A DNA stretch of 36,928 nucleotides. Origin: Bacteroidales bacterium UBA3868. Lineage in GTDB: Bacteria > Bacteroidota > Bacteroidia > Bacteroidales > WCHB1-69. Shown one piece after another: positions 25,114 through 32,823 of the stretch; position 1 is the stretch's first letter; each line of letters starts with the position of its first letter. The position numbers and the translations under genes were made by a program. The notes beneath the pieces are model-generated. The model did no database searches and had not been told where the DNA came from. It worked only from the letters and a program-made list of their open reading frames with translations. The stretch spans positions 1-36,928 of the forward strand of contig DGGS01000148.1 in assembly GCA_002392325.1 (NCBI GenBank), in the 5' to 3' direction.

Positions 25114-28100
25114 TTACAGAATCACTAATTTTTCAATTTTTTCTGCAATTTCATTATTTTGGTTCCGCACTCGCACGCGGTACATGTACACACCCTTGCC
25201 GATTTTATCACCATAATCGTCCAATCCGTCCCAAGGGATGCCTGTACAACGGTTACCTTCCATATATTGGGAAGTATTGATCGTTCTCACCAATTTTCCG
25301 GAAATGGTAAATATCTGAACCTGAATGTCAAACATTCCGCCATTCTGGTTGTGCTCGAAGAAAAATTCGGTGTGGGTGGTGAAAGGGTTGGGGTAATTGA
25401 GCACATGACTCAATTCAAATTTCCGATCGGAAAGCACCTCAAACGACAGTTCCCTTTCAGAAGGGTTGTTGTTGATGTCCCAAGCCCGCACCTTAAGGGT
25501 GTGCTTGCCCACTTTCAAATCCGAAAGGGCATAGCGCACAGTACCTGTATTGAAACTGTCTTTTTCTGTTTCATAGTAATCATTCAGCACAATCTGGGCA
25601 TCCGTTTTTCCGTCCAAAATGGCGGTCAGGTCGTGGCCAATACCGTTACCCGTTGTGTTAATACCGTAATTATCCTTTATTTTGGCAATTAAGGTCGGAT
25701 TGGGGTTCACCACACCGCCATCCACAAAATTCTCATCGTTCAAATAGAGTTCGATCATGGGACCTTCCTTATCATTCAACCCATTCGTATCCGTTCCGCC
25801 AATGATAAAATTGGTGAATGCGCCAGCCGCATCCCGATGTGAACCACGGGCATAATAGCTGATTTTCCCGTTCCCAAAACTGTAGTCAATATCTTTCGGA
25901 ACATAGAAAGAGAAGGTGAAATGACCGTTCTTCACGGTCGCGTTTCCCCTAAACAGCATACTTTTTTGCGTGTAAAAATCATACGGTTCACAACCCGGAT
26001 CATTGGCCAATGTGGAAGTTTTCATTTTTTTATCGAAAACGGAAGGAAACACCGAACCATTGTAGTCGGTAAGCGTCTGTCCGTTGTCATCCACCACCCT
26101 TCCGCTCACAGTGACTTTCGACAGTGCCCTCACCGTATCCAATTGTTGTGTCACAGAAACATGGTTGATGGAATCGGTCACAAAATGGTATCTCGGGATC
26201 GCCAAAGGCATGGAGGGGTCGCCCAGCAACACATACATAGCCAAAGAGGTAATTGCGCCACCCTTATCATTTTTCGATTGGATGTTCAACTCGCCAACTG
26301 TGGGATAGCGGTTTTCTGTTTGACTGAATATCTTCTGGAAAAGCTTCTTCCCATAATCCGCATTGGAAAGCGACCATGACTCCCTGGAGGCGGAAAGGAC
26401 AGCCGCCGCACCGCCTTTGTTGTTCAGTATGGCCAGTTCCGCCGGAGACCACGAGGGCCGGTCGTAATAACTGAAGGTGCATGACAATGAGAATAGGAAT
26501 GGAAGATTATAATAATTGGACCAACGGCTGATATCAGAATTTTCCAGGACGCGCTCCGCCGCCCAACCGTCTTTGCCGCTATGACCGACATAGGTCATCA
26601 TCAGGCACCCCCTGTTCATTCTGCTATTAATAGCTGCCGTCACTTCCGGATAGCGTTGTCCGCCCGCATTGGAAACCTGTTGAAAAGCGTCCAAATAAAT
26701 TTTATCAAAATTAATATTGGAGTTAGTGGTATCCACAATTCCATAGAAACTTTCCGCATCTTGGATAAAATCCATCTGCTCATCATCCGCCACAAATGCC
26801 ATCACATTCCGCCAGTCTCCAAGATTGGATATTTGAGTGGAATTATCCGACAAAAGATTGCGCTGCTCCGTGTAACGAATGCTTTTATCGACCATGTTCG
26901 TAGCCTCCGACACCGTAGTGCACGGGAATCGGCCAATAGGCAAATCATATTCCCCACGTGTAGCGCTCTCATCGTCATCCAGCAGGCCGAAATTATCATC
27001 ATTCGCATAGAAATCGAACTCCGACACCCCGCTAGCACCCGCATAATACTGATAGTTGGGCACAAAGATCCGCGTTCCTTCATTTCGGCCCCGATAGTCA
27101 TAACTGGGACGGCCTACCAGCAAAAGATACTTGGGGTACACCTTCTCGGTCTTGTCATAAATCATCTTCATATAGTCGCGTATGGCCATCGGATCCTGCG
27201 AACCGCCGGAAAACTCATTGTACACTTCATCTATTGTAACCACTTTCACCGAATACCCGTTTTGCTGTTGGCGATAGTCTGCCAGCCGATTTGCCTGTGA
27301 CAAAAAATCGCGGTGTGTCACTATTACCATATCCACCCTGTCGGTGGCGTGCAAATTCTGATTGGCGACCGCACCACATGAGGTGACCGTTAGATATGAG
27401 GTCCCGTCAAACGCATAAAAAAACCGGATATCCTCGGTGGGGACTTTAAACGAAGCGAAACCATTGCCCGAAGTTAAGGCGTGTTGCACCACTTGGCCCG
27501 GATTGGTCACATCCCAAACAAAGGTGTTAGGTCTCGGACTGGAAATGTTGAACTGTGTCACATTCCCACTCCCTGCCGTTGAGGGATTGCAGAATCCGAA
27601 TTGTGCGGAATGCATTGTCAAATTACAAGGAACCTCTATCTCTATCCAATTCAGATAGGCGGTAGAGGTAGTCAGCGGTTTACTGTATGTGAGTGAAACC
27701 GTGAGATTCCCGCCATTGGGCATAAAACTGAAATCCCCTTTCCCGAAAGTGGCCATATATGTACTTGTTGTAGGGCTCATAAAGACATTCCCCACATCTA
27801 TATTATTCACAGCGACAGCCATTTGGGAATAACTGTTTGACACCCCCGCCAGCGAAACCGAAACCCTGGCGTTTTCGGATTTATAGCTCGGCACAGGAAA
27901 GGAATACGCCCGTTGCGTGGTCACATCAAACAAATCGCCAAACCAATCCTTGCCACTGCTGCCGAGGTTGTAGATATCTTCTTCATAAAAGGCGAAATGC
28001 GTATAGTCATTCACCATTTTGTTGGCACTCAAACCCGAATTGTCCACGGTTTGCACCCGTTTTTTCTCCCCCACTCCAGGCGTTTGGGTAATGAAATAGA

Positions 28101-28941
28101 CGGTGGAATCGGCATAGATATTTGTTGTATGCGCAAAGCGTTGGCTTGCCGTATCGTAATAAACCGTATGGGGAGACTCCCCATAAAAAATGAAATAGTC
28201 GTTTTCGTCAAAAGAACCGTCGCCACCATCAAACAGCAGGACAGGAATCTCGCGAAGATCTTCTATCCGAGGGGTGGAATTGGTCTCGGACAACATCTTT
28301 CCGCCATTGCCAAAAAGGGCAATCTGATGGGACGCAATGGGCTTGCTCATACCCATTGCCGTCAGGTCTTGAAAGGTAACCTTGTAAATGCCGGTCTGGC
28401 CAACTGTAAAACGGAACCACTGCCCAGACGCCAACACGGAGCGGGAAACATGGCTTTTGGCGGACTTGGCAACCGGGTGTTTGCCTTCCAGCTGTATCGT
28501 CAGCGAAGTCACCCTGCTATACTGGTTGGAACCTGTTCGTATAATGGGCACAAAACAAATCTGGGCGTAATGGCGTGTCCGCTCACTGACAGATTCCACG
28601 CGCACTTTCAGTTCCGGATCCTGGTACATATCCTTTAGCAGGGCACAGTCGTGCGGACTCATGGGCTCATATTGAACATCGGACACCAGCACCTCATAAT
28701 CCTCAAAAAAAATATCAACAGGTATTTTTTCATAAAAGACGGGAAGTTCGGCCTGCTCCCGCAAATAAATGGCGCCGTCAAAGTGCAAAAATTCCTTCGA
28801 CAACTCCTCGGAAACCGACTGGAAAACATTATCCGTCCAGGAAACAACAAACTTTTTTTGAATTTTTTGTGCCTGACTATCAATAAGTTGTAGATTAATC
28901 AGACAAAAAAAGCAAAAGAGTACCCAAGATTTATTTCTCAT
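25114..28941 (-). CDS. porU: Type IX secretion C-terminal sortase PorU
   Basis: This 1275-residue exported protein is a gingipain-like (C25) cysteine protease. The signal peptide covers about the first 24 residues. A long N-terminal beta-rich region precedes the C25 domain, which spans roughly residues 535-905. The catalytic pair is visible: His787 in TYVGHSGKDGW and Cys821 in LFSLSCTFSYYDRP, with spacing like PorU of P. gingivalis. The C terminus (from about 1177, LNYPNPFTTHTEFFFEHN, to GVYMYRVRVRN) is itself a T9SS-type C-terminal domain. PorU removes that domain from secreted cargo and links cargo to A-LPS. It diverges from porP, with a 14-base palindrome between the two genes. Confidence 0.95.
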   Translation of the reverse strand: MRNKSWVLFCFFCLINLQLIDSQAQKIQKKFVVSWTDNVFQSVSEELSKEFLHFDGAIYLREQAELPVFYEKIPVDIFFEDYEVLVSDVQYEPMSPHDCALLKDMYQDPELKVRVESVSERTRHYAQICFVPIIRTGSNQYSRVTSLTIQLEGKHPVAKSAKSHVSRSVLASGQWFRFTVGQTGIYKVTFQDLTAMGMSKPIASHQIALFGNGGKMLSETNSTPRIEDLREIPVLLFDGGDGSFDENDYFIFYGESPHTVYYDTASQRFAHTTNIYADSTVYFITQTPGVGEKKRVQTVDNSGLSANKMVNDYTHFAFYEEDIYNLGSSGKDWFGDLFDVTTQRAYSFPVPSYKSENARVSVSLAGVSNSYSQMAVAVNNIDVGNVFMSPTTSTYMATFGKGDFSFMPNGGNLTVSLTYSKPLTTSTAYLNWIEIEVPCNLTMHSAQFGFCNPSTAGSGNVTQFNISSPRPNTFVWDVTNPGQVVQHALTSGNGFASFKVPTEDIRFFYAFDGTSYLTVTSCGAVANQNLHATDRVDMVIVTHRDFLSQANRLADYRQQQNGYSVKVVTIDEVYNEFSGGSQDPMAIRDYMKMIYDKTEKVYPKYLLLVGRPSYDYRGRNEGTRIFVPNYQYYAGASGVSEFDFYANDDNFGLLDDDESATRGEYDLPIGRFPCTTVSEATNMVDKSIRYTEQRNLLSDNSTQISNLGDWRNVMAFVADDEQMDFIQDAESFYGIVDTTNSNINFDKIYLDAFQQVSNAGGQRYPEVTAAINSRMNRGCLMMTYVGHSGKDGWAAERVLENSDISRWSNYYNLPFLFSLSCTFSYYDRPSWSPAELAILNNKGGAAAVLSASRESWSLSNADYGKKLFQKIFSQTENRYPTVGELNIQSKNDKGGAITSLAMYVLLGDPSMPLAIPRYHFVTDSINHVSVTQQLDTVRALSKVTVSGRVVDDNGQTLTDYNGSVFPSVFDKKMKTSTLANDPGCEPYDFYTQKSMLFRGNATVKNGHFTFSFYVPKDIDYSFGNGKISYYARGSHRDAAGAFTNFIIGGTDTNGLNDKEGPMIELYLNDENFVDGGVVNPNPTLIAKIKDNYGINTTGNGIGHDLTAILDGKTDAQIVLNDYYETEKDSFNTGTVRYALSDLKVGKHTLKVRAWDINNNPSERELSFEVLSDRKFELSHVLNYPNPFTTHTEFFFEHNQNGGMFDIQVQIFTISGKLVRTINTSQYMEGNRCTGIPWDGLDDYGDKIGKGVYMYRVRVRNQNNEIAEKIEKLVIL

Positions 28942-28981
28942 TTCTCGTTTTTTAGAAAAAGCATATCAATACAATTTTGTT

Positions 28982-28995
28982 AACGAATATTCGTT
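28982..28995. promoter_or_regulatory. 14-base perfect palindrome between porU and porP (possible operator)
   Basis: AACGAATATTCGTT is a perfect dyad in the 130-base divergent spacer between porU and porP. The half-site AACGAAT also occurs twice upstream of gldF (21243-21249 and 21253-21259). A dimeric regulator could bind here and affect both divergent genes. This is inference from position and symmetry only. Confidence 0.45.
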
Positions 28996-29049
28996 GTGAT
29001 TATTGCAGTTTGAAAATTAGAATAAAAAAAGTATTATAAAATAATTTTG

Positions 29050-29057
29050 TATCTTTG
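29050..29057 (+). promoter_or_regulatory. -7 promoter element of porP-gldJ
   Basis: TATCTTTG matches TAnnTTTG exactly and ends 14 bases before the porP start at 29072. No good -33 TTTG lies at the usual distance, which could mean activator dependence. Confidence 0.65.
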
Positions 29058-29071
29058 CCCGCTTAAATATA

Positions 29072-30148
29072 ATGACTATGTGTAAACGTATTTTAATATT
29101 GCTGACCGCGGTGATGTCATTCGCCTGCCTTCGAGTTGACGCACAAGATGCGTTGTTTTCGCAGTTTTATGCAAATCCGTTGTATTTGAATCCGGCCATG
29201 GCGGGCACAAATGTGTGTCCCCGTATCTCGTTGAACTGGCGTGACCAGTGGCCGAACATGGCGGGCAATTTCATGACAACCACAGCGTCTTTTGACGAGC
29301 ATTTTGACAAAATTTACGGCGGTGTCGGCGTTTTGTTGTTCCACGATCGCGCTGGAGCGGGCAGCGGATATTTGAACACATCCTCTATCAGTCCGATGTA
29401 CTCCCTGAAAATCAAAATCGCCAAGAAATTCAATATCCGAATGGCCATCCAAGTTGATTTTCAGGACAAATATCTGAATTGGACTGACTTGACTTTCCCC
29501 GACATGATTGACCCGAGATATGGTTTTGTGTATCAAACCAATGAAATACAACCGAGCAACCTGCACCGTTGGACGGCCGGGTTCTCCGCCGGTTTCCTCG
29601 GATATACTCCGCATCTCTATTTCGGATTCGCCGCACATCACTTCGTCTCCTTCTCTCTTGACGGCCAAGGGCCCAGCTTCCTGAACAACAGCTACGCTGA
29701 CCCGTACGATGTGCTCCCCGTGAAATGGACTGCCCACATCGGTGCACATTTCGATCTGAAACGCAAGAGCAAAATCGAGACCAACTTCGGTGACATTTCC
29801 ATCAGCCCGAATTTCATCTACCAACACCAAAGATACTTCAACTATTTCAACTTAGGCCTTTACATGAACTTCTATCCGTTCACGATTGGCGCATGGTATC
29901 GTTTCTCCCCACCTTATACCATCAAGGATGAAGAGAACAATGTGCTGGGCAAGATCAACAACTCCGACGCATTCATCCTGACCGCTGGTCTGGAATACAA
30001 ATGGATCAAGTTCGGCTATTCTTATGACATCACTCTCGGACCGTTAAGAAGCGAAACCGGCGGCGCACACGAACTCTCGCTGCAATTCCTCCTCCCGTGT
30101 CCGGAGAAGCACAAAGCCATCAAGGATCTTAAGTGCCCGTCATTCTAA
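29072..30148 (+). CDS. PorP/SprF-family type IX secretion outer-membrane protein
   Basis: The 358-residue protein has a signal peptide (ending VDAQ) directly followed by the family signature DALFSQFYANPLYLNPAMAGT. It continues as an outer-membrane beta-barrel with the typical INLNWRDQWP-like segment (SLNWRDQWPNM) and GGVGVLLFHDRAGAG. PorP/SprF proteins dock particular T9SS cargo or gliding adhesins, or are part of the core machine. Genomes usually encode several paralogues, so the exact role is not fixed by sequence. The start could also be the ATG at 29078. It is 43 bases upstream of the gldJ-type gene, so the two are probably cotranscribed from the promoter at 29050. The usual porKLMN genes do not follow. 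Confidence 0.9.
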   Translation: MTMCKRILILLTAVMSFACLRVDAQDALFSQFYANPLYLNPAMAGTNVCPRISLNWRDQWPNMAGNFMTTTASFDEHFDKIYGGVGVLLFHDRAGAGSGYLNTSSISPMYSLKIKIAKKFNIRMAIQVDFQDKYLNWTDLTFPDMIDPRYGFVYQTNEIQPSNLHRWTAGFSAGFLGYTPHLYFGFAAHHFVSFSLDGQGPSFLNNSYADPYDVLPVKWTAHIGAHFDLKRKSKIETNFGDISISPNFIYQHQRYFNYFNLGLYMNFYPFTIGAWYRFSPPYTIKDEENNVLGKINNSDAFILTAGLEYKWIKFGYSYDITLGPLRSETGGAHELSLQFLLPCPEKHKAIKDLKCPSF

Positions 30149-30191
30149 TGTCTGATTAATAAAACAAGTGCGATTATAAATATCATTAAAA

Positions 30192-31679
30192 ATGAATAAG
30201 ATAGCAAGACTTACAGGTTTGTTTATGGCAATGGCCCTTATGACCATGATGTCATCTTGTAAAAAAGATGCCTCCCCTACCACTGGCTGGACATACAACG
30301 ATGCCAAGAATGGTGGTTTTGAGGTGGCTCCTTTCGTGGAGCAGGAGACCGGCCCCGGCCTCGTATTCATTGAAGGTGGTACTTTCGTCATGGGTGCCAT
30401 GGAAGAGGATGTGATGAAAGATTGGAACAACAATCCGCGCCGCGTGTCTGTTGCCTCTTTCTACATGGACGAGTGCGAGATTTCCAACCTTGACTATCGT
30501 GAATACCTCTATTGGTTGGAGCGCGTCTTCATTCCCCAAGATTTGAAGGTGGTTTACGATAACGCCCTTCCCGATGAGAATGTATGGCGCGAGCGCCTCG
30601 GATATAATGAACCGGATGTGGAGTATTATTTCCGTCATCCTGCCTTCAACACCTATCCGGTAGTGGGTGTCAACTGGCTGCAAGCCACCAACTACGCCGC
30701 TTGGCGTACCGACCGTGTGAACGAGAAGATCCTCGCCGACCGCGGTTATGTGGAATATGCCGAGACCCCGACCGCCGAGGGTTATTTCAACACCGACGCT
30801 TACCTCACCTACGAAACTTATGAGTCTGAAGGTGAAAAACGCCTCCGCTACATCTCCTCCGGTGAATACCGCAATGTGAAGATGGAAGACGGTATCCTGC
30901 TGCCGAAGTACAGACTGCCCACCGAAGCAGAATGGGAATATGCCGCTTTAGGCTTGATCGGCAACACTCTCAACGAACGTGTGCTTGAACGCAAAGTGTA
31001 TCCTTGGAACGGACAACAACTCCGTACAGAGGACAAGAGATACTATGGTGACATTATGACCAATATCCGCCGTGGCCGCGGCGACCTTATGGGTGTCGCA
31101 ACCGCCCTTAACGACGCCGGTTTCAAAACGGTTGATGTGCGCGACGGCTGGCCCAATGACTACGGCTTGTATCAAATGGCAGGTAATGTCGCCGAATGGG
31201 TGATGGATGTCTATAGACAAGGTTCCCATGACGATGTTTCCGAATTCAACCCGTTCCGTGGTAACTATTTCGAGACCAAAAAACTCTTGGAAGACGGTAC
31301 TGTTGCCGAACGTGATAGCGTGGGTAAAATCCCCATGGTGCCCGTTTCCGACTTCAAGAATGACAGAAGACGCAACTACCGTGCCGCTGACAACAAGAAC
31401 TTCCTTGATGGCGACTGGCAATCACTCCAAGACATGGACAGCTGGAAAACTGCCACCACCAATACGGAAGCCACCGACCACATGTACCGCAAGTTGGATG
31501 ACAACTACGCATACTCCTTGGTCAGCGACCATGCCCGTGTCTATAAGGGCGGTTCCTGGAGAGATATCCCCTATTGGTCTGCCCCAGGTTCCAGACGCTT
31601 CCTGGATGAAGATGAGGCTGCTGACTACATCGGATTCCGCTGCGCAATGGCCCGTGTAGGTACGCAAACCAAGAAATAA
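30192..31679 (+). CDS. gldJ: Gliding/T9SS lipoprotein of the GldJ/GldK family (GldJ favoured)
   Basis: The 495-residue protein has a lipoprotein signal with lipobox MSSC (lipidated Cys23) and an FGE-sulfatase (SUMF1) fold: PGLVFIEGGTFVMGAM, SFYMDECEISNLDYREYLYW, YPVVGVNWLQATNYAAWRT, YRLPTEAEWEYAALG, YQMAGNVAEWVMDV, KGGSWRDIPYW and IGFRCAM. GldJ and GldK are paralogues. The segment TTGWTYNDAKNGGF near the N terminus, the stretch EEDVMKDWNNNPRRV and the location beside porU, where gldJ lies in Flavobacterium, favour GldJ. The absence of gldLMN downstream argues against GldK. It is shorter than Flavobacterium GldJ (about 560). These lipoproteins have lost formylglycine-generating activity as far as is known and act structurally at the outer membrane. 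Confidence 0.75.
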   Translation: MNKIARLTGLFMAMALMTMMSSCKKDASPTTGWTYNDAKNGGFEVAPFVEQETGPGLVFIEGGTFVMGAMEEDVMKDWNNNPRRVSVASFYMDECEISNLDYREYLYWLERVFIPQDLKVVYDNALPDENVWRERLGYNEPDVEYYFRHPAFNTYPVVGVNWLQATNYAAWRTDRVNEKILADRGYVEYAETPTAEGYFNTDAYLTYETYESEGEKRLRYISSGEYRNVKMEDGILLPKYRLPTEAEWEYAALGLIGNTLNERVLERKVYPWNGQQLRTEDKRYYGDIMTNIRRGRGDLMGVATALNDAGFKTVDVRDGWPNDYGLYQMAGNVAEWVMDVYRQGSHDDVSEFNPFRGNYFETKKLLEDGTVAERDSVGKIPMVPVSDFKNDRRRNYRAADNKNFLDGDWQSLQDMDSWKTATTNTEATDHMYRKLDDNYAYSLVSDHARVYKGGSWRDIPYWSAPGSRRFLDEDEAADYIGFRCAMARVGTQTKK

Positions 31680-31680
31680 A

Positions 31681-31713
31681 AGAAAGGCGACCAATTGGTC
31701 GCCTTTCTTTTTT
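31681..31713 (+). terminator. Intrinsic terminator of porP-gldJ (28-base perfect palindrome)
   Basis: AGAAAGGCGACCAA and its exact complement occupy 31681-31708 and are followed by T-run to 31713. It starts two bases after the gldJ stop. A-rich sequence on the other side lets it also serve the convergent META-domain gene. Confidence 0.85.
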
Positions 31714-31725
31714 GAATCATTTTTC

Positions 31726-31752
31726 GGCGATCTTCAAGATCGCCATTTTTTT
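31726..31752 (+). terminator. Second hairpin terminator downstream of gldJ
   Basis: GGCGATCTT (31726-31734) pairs with AAGATCGCC (31736-31744), in practice with a slightly opened loop, followed by A and eight T. It backs up the terminator at 31681 on the plus strand. Confidence 0.7.
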
Positions 31753-31755
31753 TGG

Positions 31756-32199
31756 TTAATTATTCTCTACCCTAATACCGCTGTCCTCAAAACGCATGAT
31801 TTCATCTTTGCCTTCGTATAGGATCAACGTGTTGCCCTCAATCTCAAATTGAGTGATAGACTTTTTCAAAGCCTTCATCATAAGTCTTTCCATCTCCATT
31901 TGGTCACACAATTTCTTGGTCGAACCTTTGTAGGTTAATTCCAATTTGCTCTTTTTTTGGTAATACTCTCCAAAAAAGGCGTTACAACCAAAGTTTCCGG
32001 AAAAACTTCCATTTTCGTAAAAAACAATGCAAGGTTGCGAAACATGCGTCAATTCATCTATGACCTGACCTTCAATTGCCTTCAAGTTCCATTGAACACC
32101 CTTTAATGGGGTTCCATCTTGTTTGGCAGATTTCTGAGATGTTTTGCAACCGGTGACTGATACAGCCAAAAGCATCATGACAATAATATTAAATTTCAT
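31756..32199 (-). CDS. META-domain (HslJ-like) lipoprotein
   Basis: The 147-residue protein has a lipoprotein signal with lipobox SVTGC (Cys18) and a single META domain: VQWNLKAIEGQ, GSFSGNFGCNAFFGEY, and the loop with MEMERLMMKALKKS. The G-C-N turn and the MExE helix are typical of the family, which includes E. coli HslJ, a heat- and novobiocin-associated outer-membrane lipoprotein. Its molecular role is unknown. Its start codon overlaps the end of engB by 11 bases, suggesting translational coupling in an envC-engB-META transcript. Confidence 0.82.
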   Translation of the reverse strand: MKFNIIVMMLLAVSVTGCKTSQKSAKQDGTPLKGVQWNLKAIEGQVIDELTHVSQPCIVFYENGSFSGNFGCNAFFGEYYQKKSKLELTYKGSTKKLCDQMEMERLMMKALKKSITQFEIEGNTLILYEGKDEIMRFEDSGIRVENN

Positions 32200-32815
32200 T
32201 TTTGAATTGTTTATTGGATGAATAATTTGTATTTATTTCTTCAATATACTGTAAAACCTCATCTCTCCCTTTTCCTGTTTCAGATGATGTAAGCAACATG
32301 AACGGCAGTTCCTCCCATGTCTCCATCAGTTTGTTTTTAAAACGCTGCACATTGCCCTGCACCTTGCTGGCAGATAATTTGTCGGTTTTCGTAAAAATGA
32401 TGGAAAAAGGCACCCCACTTTCACCAAGACCGTTAATAAAGTCAATATCAATCTTTTGCGGTTCCAGGCGGGAATCCACCAGGACAAAAACCAACTGCAG
32501 GTTTTCCCGGCACACCAGATAGTCGTTAATCATCTTCTGCCATTTCTCGCGCATGGCTTTGGAAATGCTGGCATAGCCATAACCGGGTAAGTCAACAAGA
32601 TACCAATCCTTGTTGATGAGAAAATGATTGATGGTCTGTGTTTTGCCTGGTTTGGAGGATGTTTTGGCCAGTTTATTGTTCCGCACCAACATATTGATAA
32701 GCGAGGATTTGCCCACATTGGACCTGCCGATGAAAGCATATTCGGGAAGTGTGGGCGACGGACATTTCTTCCAATCCGTTACGCTTTGAACATATTCAGC
32801 ACTTTTAACAATCAT
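32189..32815 (-). CDS. engB: Ribosome-biogenesis GTP-binding protein EngB (YihA/YsxC)
   Basis: The 208-residue GTPase has G1 GRSNVGKSSL (residues 30-39), a switch region SSKPGKTQTINHFL, G3 DLPGYGYA (75-82) and G4 TKTDK (142-146), all typical of EngB/YsxC. It acts in late assembly of the 50S ribosomal subunit and is essential in several bacteria. Length matches the family. It lies 8 bases after the EnvC-like gene and overlaps the META-domain gene by 11 bases. Confidence 0.96.
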   Translation of the reverse strand: MIVKSAEYVQSVTDWKKCPSPTLPEYAFIGRSNVGKSSLINMLVRNNKLAKTSSKPGKTQTINHFLINKDWYLVDLPGYGYASISKAMREKWQKMINDYLVCRENLQLVFVLVDSRLEPQKIDIDFINGLGESGVPFSIIFTKTDKLSASKVQGNVQRFKNKLMETWEELPFMLLTSSETGKGRDEVLQYIEEINTNYSSNKQFKNEI

Positions 32816-32823
32816 GGTATATA

